Numbered from the stretch's first letter, positions 1-5,981 are shown. The stretch: DNA of 11,399 nucleotides from Candidatus Gallimonas intestinigallinarum (GCA_019116405.1 DXBS01000004.1:1-11399), one strand, 5' to 3'. Notes: generated by a model from the sequence alone, not told the origin. Numbers and translations are program-made.

Positions 1-47
1 GATTTTGATTCCGGCATTCGTTGGTTCAAATCCAGCCACCCCAGCCA
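1..47 (+). tRNA. tRNA-Gln(TTG), 3' part only
   Basis: The window opens inside the anticodon stem. The anticodon loop is at 3-9 with anticodon TTG at 5-7, followed by the stem half TCCGG (10-14). The T arm is GTTGG (20-24), loop TTCAAAT (25-31) and CCAGC (32-36). The 3' acceptor strand CACCCCA (37-43), discriminator G (44) and an encoded CCA (45-47) complete it. The 5' half lies outside the window, so the acceptor pairing cannot be checked. A TTG anticodon with G73 fits glutamine. Confidence 0.9.
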
Positions 48-50
48 CAC

Positions 51-126
51 GGCCCATTAGCTCAGTTGGCAGAGCACTTGACTTTTAATCAAGGTGTCCC
101 GAGTTCGAATCTCGGATGGACCACCA
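51..126 (+). tRNA. tRNA-Lys(TTT)
   Basis: Full 76-nt cloverleaf with encoded CCA. The anticodon stem CTTGA/TCAAG (77-81/89-93) encloses loop 82-88 with anticodon TTT at 84-86. The T arm is CCGAG (99-103), loop 104-110, CTCGG (111-115). The acceptor strands GGCCCAT (51-57) and ATGGACC (116-122) pair at six of seven positions, but position 3 is C (53) opposite A (120), a C3-A70 mismatch. It starts 3 nt after the tRNA-Gln, so the two are surely co-transcribed. Confidence 0.95.
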
Positions 127-152
127 CGAAAAAAGCTGCTCTGTTGAGCGCT

Positions 153-169
153 TTGCGGTTTTTCCGCAA
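153..169 (+). other. Small hairpin in tRNA spacer
   Basis: TTGCGG (153-158) and CCGCAA (164-169) form a 6-bp stem around a TTTTT loop, in the spacer between tRNA-Lys(TTT) and the first tRNA-Lys(CTT). No T-run follows, so it is more likely a processing or spacer structure of the tRNA precursor than a terminator. The role is inferred. Confidence 0.4.
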
Positions 170-172
170 TAT

Positions 173-248
173 GGACTTTTAGCTCAGTTGGTAGAGCAAT
201 TGACTCTTAATCAATGGGCCCAGGGTTCGAGTCCCTGAAAGTCCACCA
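173..248 (+). tRNA. tRNA-Lys(CTT), copy 1
   Basis: Complete 76-nt tRNA with a perfectly paired acceptor stem: GGACTTT (173-179) with AAAGTCC (238-244). The discriminator is A (245) and CCA is encoded (246-248). Anticodon stem ATTGA/TCAAT surrounds loop 204-210 with anticodon CTT at 206-208. The whole sequence is identical to the copy at 318-393. Confidence 0.95.
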
Positions 249-251
249 AAC

Positions 252-276
252 TGAAGTTCCCCAAAAGGGAACTTCA
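252..276 (+). other. 10-bp hairpin in tRNA spacer
   Basis: TGAAGTTCCC (252-261) and GGGAACTTCA (267-276) form a perfect 10-bp stem with loop CAAAA, starting 4 nt after the tRNA's CCA. The sequence after the stem is not T-rich (ATCATTTGC), so efficient Rho-independent termination is doubtful. It may be a leaky attenuator or an RNase landmark for separating the two lysine tRNAs. Structure seen, role inferred. Confidence 0.5.
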
Positions 277-290
277 ATCATTTGCAAATC

Positions 291-310
291 ACATGCGGTA
301 TGCCGCATGT
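291..310 (+). other. Palindrome before second tRNA-Lys(CTT)
   Basis: ACATGCGG (291-298) and CCGCATGT (303-310) form an 8-bp stem around loop TATG, ending 7 nt before the next tRNA. As RNA it would place a hairpin just 5' of the tRNA, in the region that RNase P and partner endonucleases trim. The function is inferred. Confidence 0.45.
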
Positions 311-317
311 CATATAT

Positions 318-393
318 GGACTTTTAGCTCAGTTGGTAGAGCAATTGACTCTTAATCAATGGGCCCAGGGTTCGAGTCCCTGAAAGTCCACCA
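318..393 (+). tRNA. tRNA-Lys(CTT), copy 2
   Basis: Complete 76-nt tRNA, base for base the same as copy 1 at 173-248, including encoded CCA at 391-393. Anticodon CTT lies at 351-353. It is the last tRNA of the array; the identity and the 69-nt spacer suggest a tandem gene duplication. Confidence 0.95.
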
Positions 394-399
394 GAACAG

Positions 400-441
400 G
401 CATCGGCTGAAATATGGCAAGTATTCGGCACGGTGCTTTTT
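400..441 (+). terminator. Possible weak terminator of tRNA array
   Basis: GCATCG (400-405) can pair with CGGTGC (431-436), with one G-T wobble, immediately before TTTTT (437-441). The loop is large (about 25 nt), so this is only a tentative end for the lysine tRNA transcript. The stronger inverted repeat at 465-492 is the alternative. Confidence 0.25.
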
Positions 442-464
442 CGTGTTGCTTCAAGATTGACGGC

Positions 465-492
465 AAATCGGCACGCGTTCGCGTGCCGATTT
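465..492. terminator. Inverted repeat between convergent units
   Basis: A perfect 12-bp stem, AAATCGGCACGC (465-476) with its complement (481-492), closes a 4-nt loop. GATTG (455-459) and CAATC (493-497) can extend it past a bulge. It lies where the + strand tRNA array meets the 3' end of the minus-strand gene ending at 506. Neither side has a strong T-run, so bidirectional termination is plausible but unproven. Confidence 0.45.
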
Positions 493-505
493 CAATCAAA
501 TTGGG

Positions 506-1387
506 CTACTCGCATTCCCGGTTGATAATAATGGATATCGTTGGGCTTTGTTCCTCGTCCTGGGGCGGGCAGTGGCGGCCGTGCAGCTGCAAGTAGATGC
601 ACCAGAAGTGCAGTTCGCGCTGAATGTCATGCCAAAGCATGCTCGCACTGAAGGGCGGTTTTCCGAGGAATGCCTCGCTCTCGCGAATGACGCGCGGATA
701 GCCCGCAGGGTGCAGCGACTGATAATCGCCCGCTTTCTCCAGTTGTCGGACGATTTCCTCGGAAAAATAATCGCGTGCGATTTTATCGTATTGCGTGAAA
801 GTCATTTCATAGAACGGGGGCTGACGGATGACGCGCTGCCACGCCTCATCGATCTGCCTGTCAAGATCGTCCAGCTTGTCCAGTTCCTCCCACAGCCGCT
901 GCGTGGAACGGCGCGAGATTTTGGCGTACCGCGTTTCGATCTGCTGCCAAAGCATCGTTTGTGGCAGCGCTTGTTCGCAAAATTTGCTTACACTGTTCAA
1001 AAAATCGTCGTCGATATCGGTATAGCCCTCGTGCGAGCAGGTATCGTACAGCCGCTTGCCGTCTTTGAAGAGGGCGAGATTTTCCAGATTGCGATTCCAG
1101 ACGCGCAGGATGCCGTCGAGTCCCGCGTGCTCAATGCTCTCTTTGACGTCATCGGTCAGGCGAAAGGTCAGAATCTTTCCCCACATGCCCCAACTTTGCC
1201 CCGTTTTTTGTTGTTCGAGGGCGGGAATCATACTCTCAAACGGTGTCCCGATCGCCTCAATCGTGAAGTCCGCTTCCCCATACGGGGCGTCAAATAGGTA
1301 TTCCGCCCTGTCGCACAGCGTGAACAGGTACGCGTAGGCGGATTTTTCCAGTTCCTTGTCATCGATAAAATGAAAACAGTTTACCAT
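506..1387 (-). CDS. Unrecognised soluble protein, 293 aa
   Basis: I do not recognise the family. The protein is acidic and rich in aromatic residues and tryptophan (for example SWGMWGK near residues 65-71 and ELHFWCIYLQLHGRHC near 258-273), with no signal peptide or membrane segment. A charged, helix-like stretch around residues 150-190 (ISRRSTQRLWEELDKLDD and beyond) may be coiled. The ATG at 1385-1387 has AAGGAGA about 4 nt upstream, which supports both the start and the strand. The gene lies 33 nt downstream of the 1421-2272 gene on the same strand, with no terminator between, so the two are probably one operon. The opposite-strand frame over this gene lacks such a start and looks like a shadow. 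Function unknown; a partner role with the membrane protein is only a guess from position. Confidence 0.75.
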   Translation of the reverse strand: MVNCFHFIDDKELEKSAYAYLFTLCDRAEYLFDAPYGEADFTIEAIGTPFESMIPALEQQKTGQSWGMWGKILTFRLTDDVKESIEHAGLDGILRVWNRNLENLALFKDGKRLYDTCSHEGYTDIDDDFLNSVSKFCEQALPQTMLWQQIETRYAKISRRSTQRLWEELDKLDDLDRQIDEAWQRVIRQPPFYEMTFTQYDKIARDYFSEEIVRQLEKAGDYQSLHPAGYPRVIRESEAFLGKPPFSASMLWHDIQRELHFWCIYLQLHGRHCPPQDEEQSPTISIIINRECE

Positions 1388-1420
1388 ATGTCTCCTTATG
1401 CAGCATGGGCAGAAGTGGAT

Positions 1421-2272
1421 TTATGCGGACAGGGGGAGGTTCCAGTCGTTGTCCGCCTTAAGTTGTGTAAGAACGCTGTCGCTTTCCAGGAAGGAGGTGA
1501 CGGGGAGGATGCACGTCTGCATGTCGTGACTTCCGTCAGGGCATATGATAACGGAAAAATGATAGTACTCCGTAACGGATGCGGGATTGCTCAATCCGTC
1601 CCCATACCGGTCGCGGCTCAATGCATAGACATAGTGAAGCTCGCGCCCATAGATGTCGGCGGTGGAAAACCTGCTATAGCGGTAGATCGTCCGTTCGCCG
1701 CTTTCGGGGATCAGCTGTTCCGCATAGGTATTGGTGACTGTCTCAAGGAACTCTTCGTGATCGGATATGGCGCTCTCATGGCGGGTCGTGATGCGTTTTT
1801 GGGTACACTTTGCGTCGTCAAGTGGCAAATTCCAGCTATTTCGCTCCTTCAAAGCAGTCAGTTCATCATCAGGCGGGGTCATTGTGTCATCAGGCCGGGG
1901 ATAGATCAGCGCGCAATCCTCCTCATAGTAAGAGACATATTCTCCGTCACTTTGTTGCATGACAAAGCACGCAACGAGGTCTGTTCCGTCCAGGTCATTC
2001 AGCCACTCGTCGTATGTAAAGAGCACGCGGCCATAGCCGTCTGTCTCGATGACGTTGATTTCGGGATCAAAGGGGTTTTCGTTGGCAATGTACCCATTAC
2101 AGCCAAAAAAATTATTGACGGCTACGGTGTACAGATCGGGATAATCTCCCTCATAGGAGTATGGGATATGCAGCCACAAAAAGAAAAGCAGCATGGGAAT
2201 GCCTGCTCCAAGCAGAATGCTGCCAATAATAATAAGGGAAATGAGCAGGGCACGGCGATGGTTTTTTACCAT
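1421..2272 (-). CDS. Unrecognised membrane-anchored protein with duplicated domain, 283 aa
   Basis: The chosen start is the ATG at 2270-2272, with GAGG five bases upstream; a longer frame up to 2344 would begin upstream of the predicted promoter's transcription start. A basic N-terminus (MVKNHRR) and a hydrophobic span at about residues 9-34 predict a signal anchor with the rest outside the cell. The exported part has two related halves. Each starts with a D-x-YGR-x-L motif (about residues 78-84 and 206-212) and ends with LTxLKxxNxWNLPL (about 138-151 and 268-281). I cannot name the family. The gene is first in a probable two-gene operon with 506-1387 and is preceded by a good promoter (2307-2335). 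Its base composition appears more AT-rich than the right-hand genes, by eye only. Confidence 0.8.
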   Translation of the reverse strand: MVKNHRRALLISLIIIGSILLGAGIPMLLFFLWLHIPYSYEGDYPDLYTVAVNNFFGCNGYIANENPFDPEINVIETDGYGRVLFTYDEWLNDLDGTDLVACFVMQQSDGEYVSYYEEDCALIYPRPDDTMTPPDDELTALKERNSWNLPLDDAKCTQKRITTRHESAISDHEEFLETVTNTYAEQLIPESGERTIYRYSRFSTADIYGRELHYVYALSRDRYGDGLSNPASVTEYYHFSVIICPDGSHDMQTCILPVTSFLESDSVLTQLKADNDWNLPLSA

Positions 2273-2306
2273 ATCAACCTCACAAACAACTACCAAGGAT
2301 ATTTTG

Positions 2307-2335
2307 AGTATAGCATACAAGTTAAAAAAATGCAA
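2307..2335 (-). promoter_or_regulatory. Sigma-A-type promoter for the unknown two-gene operon
   Basis: Read on the minus strand: -35 TTGCAT (2330-2335), a 17-bp spacer, extended TGC, then -10 TATACT (2307-2312). Transcription would begin near 2300, giving about 28 nt of leader before the ATG at 2272. This supports the short start of the membrane-protein gene. Confidence 0.7.
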
Positions 2336-2374
2336 GACGGGCAAAGAAATTGCGTTTTCCGAGCAACAAATTGC

Positions 2375-2404
2375 TTGCTTTTCACGGGCATTTTCCTGTA
2401 TAAT
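2375..2404 (+). promoter_or_regulatory. Promoter of tRNA-Ala
   Basis: -35 TTGCTT (2375-2380), an 18-bp spacer and a perfect -10 TATAAT (2399-2404). The expected start near 2411 is only about 5 nt before the mature tRNA. It is back to back with the minus-strand promoter at 2307-2335. Confidence 0.75.
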
Positions 2405-2415
2405 GTATCTGTAAC

Positions 2416-2491
2416 GGGGTTATAGCGCAGTTGGTAGCGCGTTTGAATGGCATTCAAAAGGTCAGGGGTTCGAATCCCCTTAGCTCCACCA
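2416..2491 (+). tRNA. tRNA-Ala(GGC)
   Basis: 76 nt with encoded CCA (2489-2491). The acceptor GGGGTTA (2416-2422) pairs with TAGCTCC (2481-2487) using two G-T wobbles. One is G3-U70, the classic alanine identity element, which supports the call. The anticodon stem TTTGA/TCAAA encloses loop 2447-2453 with GGC at 2449-2451. The T arm is AGGGG/CCCCT. It has its own promoter and terminator, so it is monocistronic. Confidence 0.96.
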
Positions 2492-2499
2492 GCAAAAGG

Positions 2500-2521
2500 C
2501 ACCGCGTTGGCGGTGTTTTTT
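2500..2521 (+). terminator. Rho-independent terminator after tRNA-Ala
   Basis: CACCGC (2500-2505), loop GTTG and GCGGTG (2510-2515) are followed by six T (2516-2521) and preceded by AAAA. It begins 9 nt after the tRNA. Confidence 0.85.
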
Positions 2522-2660
2522 GTTGGAAAAAGAAAGCAAAGCCGGCTGTGTCAGTTTTATGTTGCGCACCGTATGTTTTCCCGTTGAAAGCGCGATTAAA
2601 TTATCTTTTTCTGTCAAAAACACACATTTTGTTCATTTTGGAAAATGTTTTGCGGAATTT

Positions 2661-2691
2661 GTCAACCTTGACGTGCAGTTTATGCTATAAT
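2661..2691 (+). promoter_or_regulatory. Extended -10 promoter of HAD gene with dyads
   Basis: TGC followed by TATAAT (2683-2691) is an extended -10 element. No well-spaced -35 box is seen: TTGACG at 2668-2673 is too close and TTGTCA at 2659-2664 too far. Transcription would start near 2698, about 32 nt before the ATG. A dyad GTCAA-CC-TTGAC (2661-2672) covers the -35 region, and another, CATTTT-GG-AAAATG, lies at 2634-2647; either could be an operator. The rest of the 2522-2660 gap shows nothing recognisable. Confidence 0.55.
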
Positions 2692-2729
2692 GAAAATGTA
2701 TAAGTTTATTCCAATATGGGAACGAAAAT

Positions 2730-3554
2730 ATGAATACTTTGTTCGTGTCTGATTTGGACGGCACATTACTGACAAAAAATGAATGTGTGTCCGCCTACAG
2801 CGTGGAACACATCAATTCCCTGATCGATCGTGGTCTGCCGTTCACCTTTGCAACGGCACGGTCGGTGCATGGCGCAAAGGGTGCGCTGCAGGGACTAAAA
2901 ATACAACTTCCGGCGGTCTTTTATAATGGCGCGCTAATCTATGACATTGTTCAGAATCGAACACTAACATATCATTGCTTTGATGATGCACTCAAGCAGG
3001 AACTCCTGTCAAAATTGGAAGAATTTGACATCACGCCTCTTGTGTTTGGTGCGGTTCCCGATCGGGAGCGCGTCGTATGGCTGGAGGGGAAAGAGTCGCC
3101 GAGTATGCAGCGCTATCTTGCATGGCGGAAAGGGGACAAGAGGTTGACTGCCGCGCATTCCAAAGAGGAGCTTTTGAAAGGTTATGTCTTTACCTTCAAA
3201 TGCGTCGGACCGGGAGAGAAGATGGAGCGCGCGTGGAACATTCTGAAGTACGATCCCCGCATCATATGTATCTATCACAAGGAGACCTATCAGGAAGATT
3301 ACTGGATCGATATCTCCGTGCGCAGCGCTACCAAGGCCAACGGCGTACGATACTTAAAAGAGCACTTTGGCTGTGAGAAGCTTGTCTGTTTTGGCGATTC
3401 GTCCAATGATTCGGATATGTTCGATGTCTGTGACGAAAAATACGCCGTCATGAATGCGGACAGTTGGCTCAAAGAAAAGGCGACAGGCGTCATCGGCTAC
3501 TGTGAAGAGGACGGCGTTGCCAAATGGCTGGATGAGAACGCGTTCCGCGGCTGA
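2730..3554 (+). CDS. Cof-type HAD superfamily (class IIB) phosphatase
   Basis: A 274-aa predicted cytosolic, Mg-dependent phosphohydrolase of the Cof/YbiV type, which usually dephosphorylates sugar phosphates or related metabolites. All four HAD motifs are present: motif I DLDGT with nucleophile D8 and acid D10, motif II T42 in FATARS, motif III K202 in ATKANGV, and motif IV GDSSNDSDM (222-230) with D223 and D227. The region between motifs II and III, about residues 85-200, is the C2 cap typical of subclass IIB. Length is normal for the family. The ribosome binding site is weak (GGGAACG). It converges directly on the DUF1294 gene, their stop codons touching. The substrate cannot be predicted from sequence. 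Confidence 0.9.
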   Translation: MNTLFVSDLDGTLLTKNECVSAYSVEHINSLIDRGLPFTFATARSVHGAKGALQGLKIQLPAVFYNGALIYDIVQNRTLTYHCFDDALKQELLSKLEEFDITPLVFGAVPDRERVVWLEGKESPSMQRYLAWRKGDKRLTAAHSKEELLKGYVFTFKCVGPGEKMERAWNILKYDPRIICIYHKETYQEDYWIDISVRSATKANGVRYLKEHFGCEKLVCFGDSSNDSDMFDVCDEKYAVMNADSWLKEKATGVIGYCEEDGVAKWLDENAFRG

Positions 3555-3851
3555 TCACCAAAAGACAAAGATCGAGCGGAATCCGAGGTAAAAGCAGTAA
3601 ATATTGACCACTGCAAGCAGCGGCAAAACGATCATCAGCAGCATGCTGTCCAGACGATAGCGCAGGACAAACATGGTCACAAAGATGGCGATCGCACCGC
3701 CCATCGCGGAGATGAGCAGCAGTCTTCCGTCACCGTCGCCCGCCTGCATATCGCCTACATCCGTATCCTCTTGTTGTTTTTTCAGCAGGCGGAATGCATA
3801 ATAATTGACGGCGAGAATATACGTTGATAACAGCACGGTCAATAAGATCAT
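3555..3851 (-). CDS. Small DUF1294-type membrane protein
   Basis: A 98-aa protein with three predicted membrane segments at about residues 2-22, 44-64 and 69-90. The order and sequence fit DUF1294 proteins: a first helix ending in aromatic and basic residues (YYAFRLLKKQ, 17-26), then LLLISAMGGAIAIF (44-57) and an RYR loop before the last helix. The acidic, glycine-rich stretch at about 27-42 between the first two helices (EDTDVGDMQAGDGDG) seems longer than usual. The ATG at 3849-3851 has no convincing Shine-Dalgarno sequence, but a later start would lose the first helix. Stop TGA abuts the HAD stop. It is divergent from purH with a 46-nt gap. The function of DUF1294 is not established. Confidence 0.75.
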   Translation of the reverse strand: MILLTVLLSTYILAVNYYAFRLLKKQQEDTDVGDMQAGDGDGRLLLISAMGGAIAIFVTMFVLRYRLDSMLLMIVLPLLAVVNIYCFYLGFRSIFVFW

Positions 3852-3897
3852 ATAACTACAGTATGTCCGGATATCATTTTTTCAGGCGGTCAAGCGT

Positions 3898-5433
3898 ATG
3901 AAAACAAATAAAAGAGCGTATGTAAGCGTCTACAACAAAGAGCGTATCGTGGAATTCTGCCAGTATCTCATAGAGTATGGCTATGAGATCGTGGCGACGG
4001 AGGGGACTTGTCGCACGCTTCGCGAAGCGGGGATCGAGGCGCTCTCCGCACACGAACTCACGGGCTATCCCGAGCCGCTCGGTGGAAAAGTGCGCGCGAT
4101 GCATCCAGCCATTTATACGGGGATCATCGCCAACGAGTTGACAGAGGAACAGCTCAAAGAGCTGGATGAGTCCAAAGCGCAGATTTTCCCGATCGAGCTG
4201 GTCGTCATCAACCTCTATCCCTTCCGCGAGGACATGGAGGCGGGGATCCCGTTCGAGGAGGCTGCGTCTCACATCGACGTCGGCGGCGTGGCGCTGCTGA
4301 ATGCCGCGGCGCGCAGCTTCATGCACACCGTTGCAGTCTGCGATCCCGACGACTATGACCGCGTTCTTTGCGACCTTGCGGCGGGCGTCATCGATGAGAA
4401 CGAGCGGCAGTACCTCATGTACAAGGCGTTCGCCTATACCGCTGCCTACGATGCGCTCGTGGCGCAGTATCTCTCCTATCAGCTCAAGATCTCCTTCCCC
4501 AAGACGCTCACGGTGACGTATGAAAAGACGCAGGACATGCTCTACGGGGAAAACCCGCATCAGCGCGCCGCCGTCTACCGAGAGCCGCTCTTAAAAGAGG
4601 GGTCGATCGCGCGTGCAAAGCAGCTTGCTGGATCAGACCTGACGTACAGCAATATCCACGATGCCAACGCGGCGCTCGAGCTCATCAAGGAGTTCGACGA
4701 GCCGACCGTCGTCGTGTGCAAACACTGCATGCCGTGCGCGGCGGGGACGGGCAGCGACCTGTATGAGGCATTTGAACGGGCAAAGCATGCGGACCCCGTC
4801 GGGCTGCGCGGCGGCATTCTTGCCGTCAATGGCATCGTAGATGCGCGCATCGCCGCAGGACTGCGCGATACCGGCGCTGAGGCGGTCGTCGCCGTCGGCT
4901 TTACACCGGAGGCGATGGCGGAACTCAGATTCCAGAAGGCGCTCATCCTACTGGAGATGCCAGATATCCGCAGCAAAGTGCAGTTCAGTACCTTCGATAT
5001 GAAGAAGATGTACGGCGGTCTGCTCGTACAGACGTATGATACGGCGCTGATGGAGGGCGCGACCTGCGTCACTGCGCGCAAGCCTTCGGATGAGGAGATG
5101 CGCGCGCTGGTATTCAACTACAAGGTTGCAAAGCATGCGCATTCGAGCGCGGTCGTCATCGGCAACGCGGGCGAGACGCTCGGGCTTGGCGCGGGGCAGT
5201 CCAACCGCAGTCTTGCCCTGAGCTGCGCGATCGGACTTGCGGGCGAGCGGGCAAACGGGGCGGTCATTGCCTCCGATTCGGGGCTTCTGACCCTTGATAC
5301 GCTGGAGGAGTGCAGAGAACTCGGCATAACTGCCGTCATTCAGACGGGCGTGCCCGACAGCAAGATCGTAAGACTGTGCGATAAGTACGGCATCAGCCTC
5401 GTCTGTACGGAGCGCCGCCATTTCAAAGCTTAA
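3898..5433 (+). CDS. purH: Divergent PurH homologue (AICAR transformylase/IMP cyclohydrolase family)
   Basis: A 511-aa, full-length, two-domain PurH-fold protein. The family makes FAICAR from AICAR and 10-formyl-THF (C-terminal domain), then closes it to IMP (N-terminal MGS-like domain, here about 1-200). Family landmarks kept: GYPEPLGGKV (56-65), INLYPF (104-109), IDVGG (126-130), YGENPHQ (216-222), the K275-H276 pair of the transformylase, GGLLVQ (373-378), GAGQ (431-434) and the C-terminal RHF. Many catalytic-site positions differ: SDKTG is YNKER (11-15 region), TGGT is TEGT, VKTLHP is VRAMHP (65-70), AAAKN is AAARS, NPCG is MPCA, SAFGG is GLRGG, the SN asparagine is S417, and DAFFPF is absent. 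Start ATG follows AGGCGG by 8 nt. It stands alone, away from other pur genes. It may be a working divergent PurH or a paralogue with changed activity. Confidence 0.8.
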   Translation: MKTNKRAYVSVYNKERIVEFCQYLIEYGYEIVATEGTCRTLREAGIEALSAHELTGYPEPLGGKVRAMHPAIYTGIIANELTEEQLKELDESKAQIFPIELVVINLYPFREDMEAGIPFEEAASHIDVGGVALLNAAARSFMHTVAVCDPDDYDRVLCDLAAGVIDENERQYLMYKAFAYTAAYDALVAQYLSYQLKISFPKTLTVTYEKTQDMLYGENPHQRAAVYREPLLKEGSIARAKQLAGSDLTYSNIHDANAALELIKEFDEPTVVVCKHCMPCAAGTGSDLYEAFERAKHADPVGLRGGILAVNGIVDARIAAGLRDTGAEAVVAVGFTPEAMAELRFQKALILLEMPDIRSKVQFSTFDMKKMYGGLLVQTYDTALMEGATCVTARKPSDEEMRALVFNYKVAKHAHSSAVVIGNAGETLGLGAGQSNRSLALSCAIGLAGERANGAVIASDSGLLTLDTLEECRELGITAVIQTGVPDSKIVRLCDKYGISLVCTERRHFKA

Positions 5434-5442
5434 AAATGCATC

Positions 5443-5471
5443 AAAAAAACGCGCCGTCGGCGCGTTTTTTT
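5443..5471. terminator. Bidirectional terminator between purH and rplI
   Basis: Seven A (5443-5449), stem ACGCGCC (5449-5455), loop GTC, stem GGCGCGT (5459-5465) and seven T (5465-5471). With an A-tract on one side and a T-tract on the other it can end both the + strand purH and the - strand rplI transcripts. Confidence 0.92.
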
Positions 5472-5481
5472 GTAGCTTGTA

Positions 5482-5928
5482 TTACGTGAGCGGCACGACT
5501 TCCACCTTGATCTTTGCCGTCACGCCCTCCATGAAGCGGATTTCCGCGTCAAAGATGCCGAGCGTCTTGATCGTGCCGTCAAAGGATATCTTCTTCTTAT
5601 CGACGTCAAATCCCTGCTCGGCAAGCGCGGCGGCGATCTGAGCCGTCGTGACGGACCCGAACACCTTGCCGTTCTCGCCCGCGCGGATGGGGACGGTGAC
5701 CATCTTTCCATTGACATTCTTTGCAAGTTCTCTCAGCTGTTTTTCGTTCTCAGCCTTATGGTAAGCGTCCGCCGTCTTTCTTTGCGAGATCTCATTGAGT
5801 CCGCTAACGGTCGCGGGTTCGGCAAGCCCCTTTTTCAGAAGGAAGTTTTTTGCATACCCGTCCGAAACTTCGATGACGTCGCCCTGTTTTCCGCTGCCTT
5901 TTACGTCTTTTTTGAGGATAACTTTCAT
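5482..5928 (-). CDS. rplI: Ribosomal protein bL9
   Basis: 148 aa, the usual length of bL9, which binds 23S rRNA at the base of the L1 stalk and helps reading-frame maintenance. The N-terminal rRNA-binding domain is clear (MKVILKKDVKGSGKQGD, then V-x-DGYAKNFLLKKGLA at about 21-36). A charged connecting helix spans about 48-75, and the C-terminal domain from about 76 includes ENGKVFGSVT (85-94) and ends KVEVVPLT. The ATG at 5926-5928 follows AAGGAGG (5934-5940) at ideal spacing, so the longer upstream frame is not the true start. It has its own promoter and ends at a shared terminator. The usual partners rpsF, ssb and rpsR, or dnaB, are not adjacent on the visible side. Confidence 0.97.
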   Translation of the reverse strand: MKVILKKDVKGSGKQGDVIEVSDGYAKNFLLKKGLAEPATVSGLNEISQRKTADAYHKAENEKQLRELAKNVNGKMVTVPIRAGENGKVFGSVTTAQIAAALAEQGFDVDKKKISFDGTIKTLGIFDAEIRFMEGVTAKIKVEVVPLT

Positions 5929-5952
5929 ATCGGCCTCCTTATTCCTATCTCT

Positions 5953-5981
5953 ATTGTACCTGCAATTGGGTATTTTGTCAA
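5953..5981 (-). promoter_or_regulatory. Strong promoter of rplI
   Basis: On the minus strand, a consensus -35 TTGACA (5976-5981), 17-bp spacer and -10 TACAAT (5953-5958). The start near 5946 leaves a short leader carrying AAGGAGG. Confidence 0.88.

Noticed and set aside
252..276. Rho-independent terminator between the two tRNA-Lys(CTT) genes
   Set aside because: The 10-bp stem is perfect, but the following bases are not T-rich and an identical tRNA follows without an evident promoter, so full termination is unlikely.
1..505. tRNA-borne attachment site of an integrated element
   Set aside because: Repeats of tRNA sequence come from complete duplicated tRNA genes; no partial tRNA 3'-end copy or integrase gene was found in the window.
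548..1297. Long open frame on the + strand opposite the 506-1387 gene
   Set aside because: No ribosome binding site, and a composition typical of an antisense shadow; the minus-strand frame has AAGGAGA before its ATG and an upstream operon partner.
1370..2425. 351-codon + strand frame opposite the membrane-protein gene
   Set aside because: It runs into the tRNA-Ala promoter and tRNA region and lacks a start signal; the minus-strand protein has a signal anchor, an internal repeat and a good promoter.
3874..4560. 228-codon minus-strand frame inside purH
   Set aside because: It overlaps well-conserved PurH motifs on the + strand and has no recognisable domain or start signal.
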